Of a stretch of DNA of 64,000 nt, positions 42,901-53,200 are shown piece by piece (position 1 is the stretch's first letter; every line of letters starts with the position of its first letter). Source of the DNA: Botryosphaeria dothidea (Eukaryota; Ascomycota; Dothideomycetes; Botryosphaeriales; Botryosphaeriaceae); assembly GCA_011503125.2 (NCBI GenBank), contig WWBZ02000022.1, forward strand, positions 3,534,001-3,598,000, given 5' to 3'. Below the pieces are notes generated by a model. The model saw only the letters and a program-made list of their open reading frames with translations, had not been told where the DNA came from and did not search any database. The translations under genes were made by a program, and so were the position numbers.

Positions 42901-43198
42901 CTGTCTGGAGCGCACACAGCCCATCGGTTTCCGCTACGTGGACATCACTCGTGCCGTTGTGATTCACCACGGCAGTCGGGATACACGTGTGCCCGTGGAG
43001 AACGTCAAATGGTTGGGTCGCACGATGAAGCGGTGCGAGGTGCGCATCCTTGAAGGTGAAAACCATGGCTTGATGGCCAGCGCCGTGGTCATGGGCAATG
43101 TCCTCACGGAGATGGCGAGGGAGTGGGAGGATTGGACGGCGGTAGTCAAGGAAAGTCGGAGCCGAGACAACCTGCGAGGCCAATTTAATGGCACATGA
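39968..43198 (+). CDS. Large alpha/beta hydrolase with long disordered N-terminus
   Basis: Two exons, 39968-42224 and 42279-43198, give 1058 aa. The 54-bp intron is a multiple of three without a stop, so retention would add 18 residues. It has GTAAGT and TTTGCAG, and splicing joins LSWP to DDVLCICQALKI. Residues 1 to ~680 are Ser/Arg/Pro-rich and probably disordered, with coiled charge near RRIKELKKQKELREKEA. The C-terminal ~370 residues form an alpha/beta hydrolase: LITPDRPGVGES, nucleophile elbow AHSAGA (Ser about 773), an acid in HHGSRDTRVPVENVK, and the catalytic His in GENHGLMA. The substrate is unknown. Serine and basic clusters suggest phosphorylation or membrane recruitment, which is my inference. 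The start GCCCACCATGG has ideal context. Confidence 0.85.
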   Translation: MEDPPRATSLDNARKRRSLPTSNPATRETPRRSGNRTRPKPASPEVISSLIDSLSAISLPAQDHFENLPRIGGDVGVSYSVPASPAPWQPGFQNGGGGFGMEYGVYRHERWQEERKNDPELDDAAEPPVIKTAPPPSGYSPITAPTKNKRDKEGSSLKNYILSTSKSCSSLNSKHSSNKDDASSIASSITRGLRRHSTNSRASLESKRSATKARSLGYASSRERLRSRDSDSIGINSPPSALWSPPKNTSGPPSPRKPSLQSLRGSRIDEAPCEGPSTPPRKPRHRPTPINTTPGPAEAEERGPRWPDDSIPSRTSSLRHQSQSPAKHKRISSRSRSRAHSRTRTVIEEDEPMEPSPESKEKGKQKADESEPEEDTHVTRRIKELKKQKELREKEASSLRLDVDGEVQEQPRLSPSMRTPLSPITRALGADEQRPIEESLAKAHRMLGLAPTEIRRSLTSPLPLGDDEQPMQLEQNGVLKNDVENELPIDYKLALQSLDRTESEKTVSSYPSNRLSLASMGRSHTIAGRPSAGNNNTMSAIMKERNKRSLEEAAQKLDLQINFDTPSGSRAPSRAASAESAPSSRQSLFVSSTSSLKRSNSSANAKKKRWSHPDIPLKAEQKHNAKVEQMKRDSMQVKSPIKSPQVPEAVLEEPLRPTSGDSIDDDVDAFLYSPRLTQKVREPNTGRTICFSEVGDPEGFAVFVCVGMGLTRYVTAFYDELATSLKLRLITPDRPGVGESQSDPHGTPLSWPGKWNLMFCENGSLTSFFADDVLCICQALKITKFSIMAHSAGAIYALATALRMPQHIRGRVHLLAPWIPPSQMTAVGLPVNAQTPERQLPRAQRFLRVLPTPLLKVANSSFMSATSASITRSVPKSPQRVKRRSYVAGQQGPTPRVSVAANKNRESMMLMDRVLPNGSALEIAASNPDDPNHEAAAQAKAAMTLVEQERRREYDTRLTLSVWDMATTNANPAVDLLVCLERTQPIGFRYVDITRAVVIHHGSRDTRVPVENVKWLGRTMKRCEVRILEGENHGLMASAVVMGNVLTEMAREWEDWTAVVKESRSRDNLRGQFNGT

Positions 43199-44260
43199 GG
43201 TGTTTTTCGTTGTGCATGTCAGCTCCTGCTTCTTGGCCGGCCGGCTGCAGACAGATTTTCTTGCCAGTTTCTGTCACGCTATGTCCAGCACATTTTCGTT
43301 TGTCGGAGATTTCTTGTCTGGCTTTCCATTTTGTTCATTTTTGGATTTGTTGCTGTTGGATTTTGGCCTGTATACCCCGGAGCGATACCAATTTCCCCCT
43401 TGCGTCGAGTGCGGTTTGCGGACTGAGGTCAGATTCTGTTACACACCACCTTCGTGATGTTCGCTAATAATTCCTTCACCCACTTGAGAGACGGTTGCCC
43501 ACGAGAAACGGCTAAAAAAAGAAAGAAAGAATATCTAGGCTAGCTTCTAATTGAATAATAGGTGGACGGCGCTGTCCACTGGAATTCGAAAATTGCGCGG
43601 GGACTCTTGGTCACACGGGGAGTGAGCGCATCATGCACACAGCGAGCTGCCCGGTCAACAGTCGGTGGTCTGTGCTGTAGACACGACCGGGGGGTTGTGG
43701 GTTGATGGATCTCCGAACGGTGACAAAACCATCGCAGTAAAGTCCAACAACAGAGCATAGCAATTACAGCGCGACTGACTAGCCCGAACGTTCTTGGTCG
43801 GGTTGATCCTACGTATTAAATTAAGTAGCCTCCGCCGACCTGCCACCGGATTTCTATCGCGGGGCTGGAGAGGAGGCTGGGAAGTAGCCCGCGCATTTTG
43901 GCGGTAAGAATCGAACTGTCTGCACCCACACTTGCATTCCTGTTTCCTCACAAACTCACTACTCTCACGCCCTTCATTGCGACCGCTTCAGTCGCTCGTT
44001 CAGCGTTAACCTTTGCGCTCACTTCCACCTCGCGCGAGCTCAGCCAACGTGATCGACCTACCCGTTCCGTTGTCAAAAGCTTGGGCTCTCCACTCCGCTC
44101 AACCCCGCTCCGACGGCAAGAACAGCGCCAACGACCCGTTCCGCCCTCGTTCTCTTCCTCGCGAGCTGAGCGCCCAGCTACATTCCAGAAGCTGCGCTCT
44201 TCACACCAGATTTTGTCGGTTTCGCAGCTGCCGTTCAATCGGCGCAAAATCGCGCCCAGC
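43199..44260. other. 1.06-kb intergenic region
   Basis: This is the 3' flank of the hydrolase gene and the promoter of the next gene. The plus frame is open from 43898 into the next gene, but the signal peptide starting at 44261 argues that this is 5' leader. No other feature. Confidence 0.55.
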
Positions 44261-45453
44261 ATGCTCACGTTCAGCTCGCTCGTCTCCACATTCCTGGCTC
44301 TGTCCCCGCAATGGTCGAGCGCAAATCCCATCCAGACCGCCGACGAATATAACCTCGACCAGATCCCTATCGAGGAGTTCCACAACGTCACTCTCGTTGA
44401 GCGCTCATGCCAGCATCCCTGTGGCTGGTCTGGCCAGCTTTGTTGCGAGGCTGCCGGAGCGTGCTACACTGATTCCAACAATCAGGCTCAGTGCGGAGCT
44501 GCAACAGCTGCTGGTGATTCCGGCAGCTGGCGTTACTGGACCAGCACTTGGGTCGAGACCGACACCGTCACCAGGACCGAAATTTACAGCACCTACATTG
44601 GCGGTGGCGGCGCAACCGTCACCGCGCAGGCCACTGGAACCGGTATAGCATGTAACACGGATCAGGGCGAGTCGAGTTGCGGCAACATCTGCTGCACTTC
44701 GGAGCAGTACTGCCAACTCAGCGGGCAATGCGCCGCCCTCGGCGTGACCAACTCGCCCGGAGTATCCGCAACGGGTACGGGTGCCTCCTACTCCGCGCCG
44801 GTGCGCCCGACGTCCGGAACGCTGATAACCATCACAGCTACTGCCTCCGCATCTACTACCATCCCGTTCGAGACCCCTGTCGCGACTGGCGCTACTGCGC
44901 CTGTATCCGCCGGTGAGAGTGGCGGCGGCGGTGGTCTCAGCGGAGGTGCCATTGCCGGCATCGTGATCGGTGTGCTTGCCGGTATCCTTCTCCTCGCGCT
45001 CCTGTGCCTCTTCTGCTGCGCCAAAGCCGCGTTCGATGGCATTTTGGCTATCTTCGGCCTGGGCAAGAAGAAACGCCGTTCTACCGAGTACGTCGAAGAG
45101 TATCACCGTCACAGCCATGGCGGCGGAAGTCGTCACTCTGGCTGGTACGGCGACCGCCCAGCCAGGCCACCGCCTCCGAAGAAGAGCGGTCTTGGTCTGG
45201 GAGGCCTGCTTGCTGGATTGGGTGCGGCCGGAGCTCTCTTCGGTATGAAGAAGCGTCACGATGACCGCTACGACGATAAGACCACGACGACCGATGTTAG
45301 CAGCTACTATTACAGCGACTACACAAGTTCAAGTAAGTCAAGGGACCATCGGGATCATTTCTGAGGATAAAAATTGCTAACTCACCAGCAGGCAGCGCTA
45401 GCTCAGATGACAGGAGAACGAGGACCACCCGCTACACTCATTCGCGCCGCTAG
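44261..45453 (+). CDS. Single-pass membrane protein with two Cys-rich modules
   Basis: Two exons, 44261-45332 and 45392-45453, give 377 aa. A signal peptide (MLTFSSLVSTFLALSPQWSSA) opens the protein. The ectodomain has two related cysteine modules. The first is C-x3-C-x6-CC-x5-C-x8-C (CQHPCGWSGQLCCEAAGAC ...). The second is C-x8-C-x3-CC-x5-C-x5-C (ending CCTSEQYCQLSGQC). A Ser/Thr-rich, probably O-glycosylated stalk leads to a Gly-flanked transmembrane helix at about 228-258 (GIVIGVLAGILLLALLCLFC), then a basic cytoplasmic tail with His/Gly/Tyr-rich sequence. This is the layout of fungal wall-stress sensors (Wsc/Mid2-like), but the cysteine modules are not the WSC domain. I infer a cell-surface sensor or adhesin. 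The ligand is unknown. Confidence 0.8.
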
Positions 45454-46637
45454 AGTCGATGATGATAGAGTGCACCCGCGGCATATTTATCCTGTACAAA
45501 AGCCATGGGGGGGTTCGAAATTGCAGAGCGTACGGTCGCCGGCATCAGCAGCATTTCGAAGTTGCAATTTGCTTCGCTTTTCTTCGCTTTCTGCGTAATT
45601 CCCTTTGCATTTGGACGGCCTAGTACCCACGAAGGCCACTTGGAGTTTGCGGCATATTCTTCTTCGGTTCAGGCTGAGCGATGAGCCAGCATTTTGCTTC
45701 GAGCTTTGCTCGTCTTCGAAACCACGCGTAATAATGCGGGTGACGGATTTTAGAGGGAACGTGGTTTCTTTTGTCGATATTCAGAAAACATGGGAAATGG
45801 ACGGAAAGGAAAGGACATGATGGATGAGACTTGACGACGAGACGACAACTGGGCGGGAAGGCCGAGGATTTAATGCACACGAAATTAGACGGGCAACGCA
45901 GATGTTATGAGGGATGTACATACATAGTTTTGAGACGAAGAACGGGGCAACGAGGCTGGGACAGGAATGGCATTTTCCCAAGTGGCTGAAGGAATGAGGG
46001 TAGAAGAAATGAAAGTACCGGCAACGACTCAGATGCAGTGCCTAATGAGAGACAAACTTCACTGACCGATTCACTCCGCAGCGTATATGAATTAGTTTGA
46101 CAGGTGCTTCGACAGACACTGTCAGCTACAGATACCGAGTTGAAGCAGTTGTCCGGAGGTGAACATGTTGGCCTTTCTGCACATTTGCATCCGGATGCTT
46201 GCTGCAATCTCGCATGCATGGCGGATCTTGCTGTAAGCAGCTCTGCTCTTCGGAGTTGACTTCATAATGCTTTTGTTTTCCATTGGCCCGATCTGAGCGG
46301 CTGTAGGCAGGTGATCAGGGTGAGGGGCAAGGGTAGACAAGGCGAGCGCCTCCACGCCTTTCCGGTTAGTTATCGCTGTGGGAGAGGCCAGGAAATACTG
46401 CCGAGGATTACCGCCCTGCTCTCAAACCAAGAACACGGGCCAGCCGACCAAGAGCACCCACCAAGTCCAACTTCCACCAAAGTCATCGGCCACTTACAAA
46501 GCCCCATCCCATCCGAGCGACCGCCCACCCCGACACGGTCGACGCCCTTGCTACCGCACAAAACTCTCCACTCCACACGCAATCCGTCTCCGCTCTCCTC
46601 TCTTCGCGACGCCTTGCACACAGCCCTAGCCCGCGCA
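45454..46637. other. 1.2-kb intergenic region with a degenerate hairpin
   Basis: AT-rich 3' flank, then a C-rich pyrimidine leader (46430-46630) before the complex I gene. A degenerate hairpin repeat lies at about 46137-46212. No supported gene. Confidence 0.55.
46137..46212. repeat. Degenerate hairpin repeat, copy I
   Basis: Left arm GAGTTGAAGCAGTTGTCCGG and right arm GCATCCGGATGCTTGCTGCA, about 76 bp in all. The length and arm order match the better copies, but the pairing is poor towards the ends. Confidence 0.45.
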
Positions 46638-47194
46638 ATGGCGTCCTCACTCCGCACGACCGCCCTCCGCCGGCTCGCCGCCGCCAACCCGACCGTCGCC
46701 CGCAGGAGCCTCTCGTCGACCCCGCGCCGCCTCGGCGGCGACGCGCACGCCCACGGCGACCACTACGACCCCCCGACCGGCTGGCTCTTCGGCGTCGCCC
46801 CCGGCAAGTACCAGCCCGAGGGCTGGGAGAAGATCTGGTTCTGGGGCTTCTTTGGCAGCTTGGGACTCGCGACCGTGGCGTGGTGCTACAAGCCCGATAC
46901 GAGGTACGTGGATCTTTTTTGCAATTGTTTGAAGTGTGGGGTTGGGGATGGGGCAAGGGATGGGTGGCGGGGTTGCAGAGGATGGAAGAGATGGACGAAC
47001 AACGAAAATGGAGGTTGAGGAGGGAGATGGGGGTTCCTCGAGCTTGGAATTGGTGTTCGGGACGGGCCGGAAATCATGTTTGATGGAATACGATGAGCAT
47101 TGCTGACGCGCCGCTCCACAGCATACAAACCTGGGCTCTTGAGGAGGCCCGGAGACGGCTCGAGGCCGAGGGCATCTTGGAGGAGAAGGAGTAA
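46638..47194 (+). CDS. Mitochondrial complex I ESSS/NDUFB11-type subunit
   Basis: Accessory membrane-arm subunit of NADH:ubiquinone oxidoreductase. Two exons, 46638-46903 and 47122-47194, give 112 aa. An Arg/Ala/Ser-rich presequence (MASSLRTTALRRLAAANPTV, then ARRSLSSTPRR) suits mitochondrial import. The family block YDPPTGWLFGVAPGKYQPEG is followed by one membrane helix (WFWGFFGSLGLATVAWCY) and a conserved charged tail, SIQTWALEEARRRLEAEGIL. The 218-bp intron falls at KPDT|SIQTW. The size and order agree with the fungal ESSS subunit. Confidence 0.9.
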
Positions 47195-47936
47195 AGTGCG
47201 CCTTCTCATCCAATCGATGCCTTCAAAGTGGATATGAAGCCATTCTATACAAATATTTCGATCCTCTCCCCATCAACAACCCTCGAGAATTCAAAAAAGA
47301 GACTATCGGCGGCAATCTCGTTTTGGGGCTGAGAAGAGGCTGGCTTTACCTTCGTATTTCACAACTCTATCCTTTCCAGTCACGAGTGCGATGCTCCACG
47401 ACTGGTTGCAAATGCTGGAGGCAACGAGAAACATACAACGACTTGTATATATACAGCTTCGGACGGTGAAGGGCTTTGCCAAGCTGAGATTTCCTTTGTT
47501 TGTGATCACGGTACTAGACGAGGCCGGATGTCGGTGAATGAGAATCATCAACTTCGACCCCCAACTTTGTCATTTCCTTTTTCAGCGTTATTATCCCCAT
47601 GTTAAGGAGTTCGTGTGGGGACTGACAGGTACTGACTTCAGCATCACTTGACCAAGTGAAGGGATCTAGGTCCAGGCTCTCGGAAGTTTTTTGATGCGTA
47701 GCTGGGAAGACCGTTGGGCTGACCAGCCAGCGACTTGGAAGTGGGCCCTCAGCCGCCCGTTTCCGATAGGCGGTAGGGTGATCTGCATCGATACTCGCTC
47801 ACGAGGATACAGTGGGCACCAATATCAACACCACGCGTTGCTCGTCGTCAGTGATAAGGCCCACCGTGTCCCAGTTTCATGTTTGCGGCATGACCAAATC
47901 GTACGAGGAGTTTTTATTGATTTTGTGTGACGGTCC
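47195..47936. other. Intergenic region before the Cys-rich gene array
   Basis: A 3' flank followed by sequence with only short frames (one of 79 codons at 47691 without features). It marks the change from the housekeeping block to the accessory block. Confidence 0.5.
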
Positions 47937-48310
47937 GTGGACCTCATGACTCGGCATCAAGACTTCTCGACTGCTTCCTGCGGCCAGTGCTCGGGCTTTT
48001 GCGGCGAAGCGCATCCATATAATGTGAGTATTCTAGGGTTCAAAGAAGATGCAATGTCAGCCACCGGATTCTCTTTCGCATACCGTGCTTTCATCATCGA
48101 GCGCTTGCCCGTACAAGAATGTTACTCCAGGATTCACCGGCATGTGGCTTCAAACATATTGACTGCAGAGACAAATATTGGACATGTCACAACTGCGGTT
48201 TGAGGACTCATCGAGAACGGACCAGGCAGTGCCTTCAGTGTGGCCATACATGGTGCTGGAACTGTGAGAAGGCTTCTGGTGGTGGTGGAAGCCTTATATT
48301 TCACAGCTAG
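47937..48310 (+). CDS. Small Cys-rich putative zinc-finger protein, array member 1
   Basis: Not a family I can name. Two inferred exons, 47937-48023 and 48131-48310, give 88 aa. The donor AAT|GTGAGT and acceptor CTCCAG|GAT keep phase 0. The first exon has CGQCSGFCGE. The second has ACGFKHIDC and then the core YWTCHNCGLRTH ... CLQCGHTWCWNC, that is W-x-C-x2-C-x(n)-C-x2-C-x-H-x2-C-x2-C. Such paired Cys and Cys/His knuckles usually bind zinc in treble-clef or RING-like folds. There is no signal peptide, so it is probably intracellular. The core is shared in outline with the three proteins at 48710, 52856 and 53679. The intron is inferred, so the N-terminus is less certain than the core. Confidence 0.6.
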
Positions 48311-48709
48311 CACTGCCCCCGGGCAACAAACCATACTATTCGACACTATTGTTAATAGCGAATCATGCTTGGCCATATGAGCTCGCTGCCTATAGCCATG
48401 CACATTCTGGCCACGGGTGCGTGGGTTTTTCCAAGGACTCTGCCCCAACTACTAGGATTGGCCATTCACGATTTAGGATCCCGTTGTGCCGCTGAGCATG
48501 CGCTTATTAACTATGTTTACCTATGTCTACGATACCCGTGGAATCTTATCTGCCTCACTTGAGCATGCCCTCTAAATATACTTCGCCAGGATGGGCTTCT
48601 CTTTTTTCGCAGCCTACCAAGAGCATCATCAGCAACATCCATATCAATCAACACCAGCATCAGGAATCGTTCAAGAAATTCGAAAAAGACTGGAAACGAG
48701 GCTACAGCA
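48311..48709. other. Short gap within the Cys-rich array
   Basis: A 64-codon frame ends at 48717 and a second, starting MGFSFFAAYQEHHQQHPYQS, ends near 48713. Either might be a 5' exon of the next gene, but no clear donor links them. Confidence 0.4.
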
Positions 48710-49315
48710 ATGATTGAGTGCCGCCCTTCACCACCACCGTCCCCTGGCCCCGGTCCTGCTCCGGTTCCCGAACCCCCTACCGGCCCCTGTCCGCCTCTGG
48801 TAGTCATGCCGGCTTTCGTTTCCATACCTCGCGGCATGTTCTGCTCCGAGGCGCCCGTACGTGCCCGTGGGCACGCCTGCACCACCTATCCGCCGGCAAA
48901 CTTGCGGCGCATCGGGGCTGGTGCGCCTTCGCCCGTACACAGGGACACTGTCTGCGCTTGCGAGCCGCGCTTCTTCACGAACCCCAACAGCCCAGCCCCC
49001 AACAGCCCCAGAAACACCCTCCGCGACATCCACCGTCCGCTGGAGGACGTGCACGCGCGCCTCTCCCGCTTACCTTCCCGACCGCCTCATCCTTCGCTGG
49101 ACCCGGAGAACGAGGTGCCGGCTGGGGGCGGAGAGGTCGTGACGCTGGCGGCGGACGTGCCGCCGTGGTGCAGGGACGAGTGGGAATGCTGTCAGTGCAA
49201 AAGGGATGGGATTCGTGATATCGATAGAGTGTGTCGGATGCCGGTGTGCGGACATTGCAGGTGTCAAAGGTGTGTGGCTACGTGGCGGGTCTGGAGGAGA
49301 GATGGGTATGTTTAG
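48710..49315 (+). CDS. Proline-rich Cys-rich putative zinc-finger protein, array member 2
   Basis: An open frame of 201 aa. The first ~60 residues are Pro-rich (PSPPPSPGPGPAPVPEPP). A middle with scattered Cys leads to the C-terminal core WECCQCKRDGIRD ... VCRMPVCGHCRCQRCV, i.e. W-x-CC-x-C ... C-x-H-variant (C-G-H-C)-R-C-x2-C. The core resembles member 3 (SWECCRC ... CMHQRCTRC) closely enough to suggest common ancestry. The N-terminal limit is uncertain. It may start further upstream through an intron, and the Pro-rich part may partly be artefact of an open GC-rich frame. The function is unknown. Zinc binding is inferred from cysteine spacing only. Confidence 0.5.
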   Translation: MIECRPSPPPSPGPGPAPVPEPPTGPCPPLVVMPAFVSIPRGMFCSEAPVRARGHACTTYPPANLRRIGAGAPSPVHRDTVCACEPRFFTNPNSPAPNSPRNTLRDIHRPLEDVHARLSRLPSRPPHPSLDPENEVPAGGGEVVTLAADVPPWCRDEWECCQCKRDGIRDIDRVCRMPVCGHCRCQRCVATWRVWRRDGYV

Positions 49316-50275
49316 GGAGAATGTAATGAGGCCTTTTGGTGGTGATGGCTGAATGCCCCTTAATTCAGAGCATGTGAAGTGATCGGTCGACTTCGGAGGG
49401 TCGAGACCGGTTGTTGTTTTTTGGCGTTATTCCTTCTGACGTATAACTGGCTACTATAGCGCTATGCGGCTGTTGCCAGGCAGCCTATTCTCGGCGCGTG
49501 TACTATGAACTTTACGTCATTTGGAAGGTATTTCGGCAGTTGTTGGGGATAATGTGCTTTGGGTGCTGGTCGCTGGAAGGCCTTCCGGCCCGGCAAAAGA
49601 AAAGAGATGTTCTTCTAGACCCTTGATGTTTGTGTACTTCTGCACATGACTCTAAGAAATAGCAGTCGTGACTTCTATTCTGGTGGGGCTGTGGCGTTCG
49701 ATGCCTCAGTCGCGTGGCCGATGTCTGACGATGATCGGAAAGTTTGCAGCACATGTTCCTGAGCACGGCATTGGTACGATCGACGCACGACATAGCGGGG
49801 GACTAAAAGGCGACCAAGGGACGCGGAGTGGGGTTGGTGCTAGATAAGCGAGAGGCTGGTGTTGCGGCTTCCCGTCGCGTGCGGGTTTCTTCTTTATCCA
49901 CGACGCACGTCATCGAGGTCAGCATCGGGTTCTTGCTGGACCAGCAGTACTGACGCATGCGGAATCCTGGCAACCTCAACGGGAAAGAGCGGTATCGCGA
50001 CGACACATCTGGAGTCCAGGAAGGGCCCGACGACATTTATGCTTTTGACGAACCCAACACAAGGTTCAGACTGCAACGGTGAGGCCGCTGCCCCCAGCCG
50101 GCCATGTGCTAGCTCATTTCCACATCGTGCCTAGCGGGCGTCATACTGCCATGGAACAACGCGTTACACAAGAAGCGGCACGCGGTTGCAGCCCAGCCCG
50201 CCTGCAGATGTTGACGTCGTCCGCATCCCCGTTGGTGGCTTTCTTCAAAAACTGTGCCTCTCCGCCCCGCCAACA
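49316..50275. other. Intergenic region upstream of the MFS transporter
   Basis: Mixed-composition sequence with short open frames only. The last 300 bp probably contain the transporter promoter. No repeat found. Confidence 0.5.
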
Positions 50276-52345
50276 ATGCTGAAGAGCTCGTACCATCCCG
50301 ATCCGCCAGACCAGCCGTCTTTCACCAGCCCAATAAATGACCCCCTTGACGACCCGGATGACAGTTCGATTCCTTTGATGTATCTCCACTCAGCTGCCGA
50401 CAAGGACCCCTCCTTGCAGCCCTTGATGGCCGACGTCGAGTACAAGAGTTCTGGCGGCATCCAGCCGGAGCGCCTCAGCGACGATGATGGTGCCGTGCGT
50501 TCTACCTCGTTGACCGAAGCCCTGAACGGCGAGGGTCTTTCGTTGTTCGAGAAGAAATGTCTTTTGATCAACAAGGAAATCGATGATATGGGCATGGGAA
50601 GATACCAGTGGTTCGTTTGGAGTCTATGCGGCTTCGGCTACTTCTTGGATCTGCTATGGGCAAATGCGTTTGGCTTGGTTCTGGGACCAGTGCAGCAAGA
50701 GTTTGGGTTCGGCAGTAAGTGATATTGATCCCCTGTTTTGCTTTTTGTGTGCCAGCACTAACGCTCTGCAGATGACCAATCAGGAAATATTTCGACCTCA
50801 TTCTCTGCTGGACTAACAGCAGGTACGTATCACTTCGCAATATTGGAAGCGTAGGCTAATAGGCAAACAGGCGCGTTCGTGTGGGGTGTGCTGGCAGACA
50901 TCGTTGGTGCGTCACACAGCCCCAGATTGTACTACTTCGCGAAGCTGACTTTTTGACCCAGGACGGCAATGGGCCTTTAACCTCACTGTTTTGATCGCCT
51001 CGATCTTTGGAATCTGCTTAGGAGCGCCCAACTCATACACCCCTTTTCTCGTCCTTACCGCCTTCACTGGCTTCGGCATTGGTGGGAACATCCCTATCGA
51101 CACTACCATAACTCTGGAATTCATCCCTCAGGTAAATATACCTCCAGGGGAAGGATCTCAGTTTGCTGATGTACGCAGAATAAACGTTTTCTTTTGGCTC
51201 TGCTGTCGATATTCCAACCCCTCGGCGTAATAGTCTGCTCCGCGCTCGCATACGCGTACATTCCAGGCAATGCATGCTCTCCGAATTTTGCCGAAGCCGA
51301 CCCGCTGCCATCATGCCACACCTCCGCGCCAGGTGTCGAATGTTGCTCCAAAGCCGACAACATGGGATGGCGGTATCTTATGTACACGCTCGGTGCCATG
51401 ACGATTTCCCTGTTTGTTGTCCGCACAGTCATCTTCAGGATGAAGGAGTCGCCGAAGTACCTTGTGTACAGGGGCAAGGACGACAAAGCGGTAGAGGTAC
51501 TTCATTACATCTCCAAGGTCAACGGAAGGGAGTCCAAGCTGAGGCTCGAATCATTCGAACTTCTCGAGAGCGAACATGAACGCGATTCAGTGTCGACTGG
51601 TTTGGGTACTGGGAAATCACAAAGGAATTTATCAATGGGCAAGAAGGTCGGCCTTGAGCTGGAACGCTATAAGCTGCTCTTTAGTAGCTGGGATATGACA
51701 AGGCTGACTGTCTTGGTCTGGCTGACGTATATCATGGATTATTGGGGATTTACTGTCGCCGGTAAGATAAGCTGCGTAGACATAGACATGGCAAGTTTGA
51801 CTGACTTTGTAACAGGCTCCTTCCTTCCCAAGATCATTGCCCTCAAGAACGGTTCTCTGAACCTTTCGCTCGAATTCACCTACCGCTCCTATCTCCTCAT
51901 CTACTTCCCGGGTGTCTTCGGCGTCGCGCTCGGCGCCCTTTGCTACAACATCCCCCACGTCGGCCGGAAGTGGACCATGGTCATCTCGGCAGGCTTGATG
52001 GGCGCTTCCATCTTCATCTTTAGCGCGGTTAATTCCTCGGCCTCGAATATCGGTCTCAATGCCATGGAGTACTTTTTCCAAAGCATGTTCAATGCCGTTC
52101 TGTACGGCTGGACCCCCGAGGCCTTCCCGGCACCGGTGAGAGGCACAGCATGTGGCATTGCGAGTTTTTGGGGCCGTTTGTTCAGCATCGTGAGCCCTCT
52201 GATCGCACAAAGCTTGTACGCGAAGAGCGAGAACGGAGGTGGTGATATCAACGCGGTGTTGTACTTGGCCGGTGGCGTGACGCTGGGCTGCGTGATCTCA
52301 GTGGCTTTGTTGCCGAACAAGAGACTGGGGACCCAGAGCATGTAG
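50276..52345 (+). CDS. MFS transporter, SV2/SP-like membrane carrier
   Basis: Plasma or vacuolar membrane carrier of unknown substrate. Six exons, 50276-50714, 50772-50822, 50871-50906, 50962-51131, 51179-51761 and 51816-52345, give 602 aa. A polar N-terminus of about 110 residues precedes the first helix (WSLCGFGYFLDLLWANAFGL). Motif A of the major facilitator fold is GVLADIVGRQW between helices 2 and 3. The second half of the pattern appears as RMKESPKYLVYRGK, like the PESPR motif of sugar porters, after helix 6. GWTPEAFPAPVRGTACGIAS lies near helix 10. A cysteine-containing loop (CSPNFAEADPLPSC ... ECC) is extracellular by topology. The layout resembles the SVOP/SV2-like fungal permeases. 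Five short introns (47-57 bp) are all GT-AG. It interrupts the small Cys-rich gene array on the same strand. Confidence 0.88.
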
Positions 52346-52855
52346 ATTCTTCATGTTATTTGGTTGATTTGATCTTCAATTATAAGATTTAAATAGAAGG
52401 AAGAGGATTGTGCATAGCGCTGCGTTTTTTTTTAACTCCTTTCATGTATTTGGTTTTCGGCAGTTCTACTGCCATATATCGTGGCGTTCATTCTACAGAT
52501 CTTTGATGAGGTGTTGTACGGGCACATATCTGGGCACGTACGAGGGTTTGTACGTGGTGCGTTTGACTCCTGATTCGGTTTATATCTCGTTTTAACAAAC
52601 ACAGAAGACAACACTGAAAGATTTTCCTATGAGCAGCGCCTGATGTTATAATCCATTATACTCGTGAATCCAAAAGGCCCCGCCGGCTTTCGAACATGAG
52701 ACTCCTGCCAACACCGGGGCATTAGATGCATTGGTATAAGGTTCCTCTTCGACTCCTCCCGCTTCGTTTCCACGCCACCACAAACCCAGAAATCGTTGAT
52801 ATTTAGAAAGCGTTTTTGCCGGTCCATCCACCATCCCATTTAACTAATTTCAACA
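52346..52855. other. Intergenic region after the transporter
   Basis: AT-rich 3' flank, then ~100 bp of probable leader before array member 3. No gene or repeat seen. Confidence 0.5.
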
Positions 52856-53200
52856 ATGTCCCGCTCCCACCTCCCCATCCCCGCCGCCTTCCACCACCGC
52901 GTCGTCCTCCGCGCCGACCGCTCCTGGGAGTGCTGCCGGTGCCGCCACGTCAACGACTTCGCCGTCGAGCTCTGCGGCGGCCACAAGCACAGCTGGCCCT
53001 CCGGCTCGCGGTGCATGCACCAGCGGTGCACGCGCTGCGTGGTCAACCTTTTCGACGATGGCGAGGACAACGGATTGTTGCGCAACGGGCCGCCGGCGGT
53101 GGTGGCCGGGCGTGCGGGGGTCGTCGACACGTCGCTGGGTCCTCTGCCGCTGCCGCCGGAGAGGCTACCGGCGTCGGAGCCGGGGAAGGGATTGTTTTAG
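52856..53200 (+). CDS. Small Cys-rich putative zinc-finger protein, array member 3
   Basis: A single exon of 114 aa. The start AACAATGTC is in good context. The N-terminal 75 residues contain the core SWECCRCRHVND ... CGGHKHSW ... SRCMHQRCTRCV: W-x-CC-x-C, further Cys and His residues, then C-x-H-x2-C-x2-C. The C-terminal 45 residues are Gly/Pro/Leu-rich and variable-looking. There is no signal peptide or membrane helix. The zinc-binding spacing is the same as in member 4 (RCQHTKCSAC) and similar to members 1 and 2. Function unknown. Confidence 0.65.
   Translation: MSRSHLPIPAAFHHRVVLRADRSWECCRCRHVNDFAVELCGGHKHSWPSGSRCMHQRCTRCVVNLFDDGEDNGLLRNGPPAVVAGRAGVVDTSLGPLPLPPERLPASEPGKGLF

Noticed and set aside
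43898..44260. N-terminal extension of the Cys-rich membrane protein
   Set aside because: The frame is open, but starting there would bury an excellent signal peptide in the middle of the protein.
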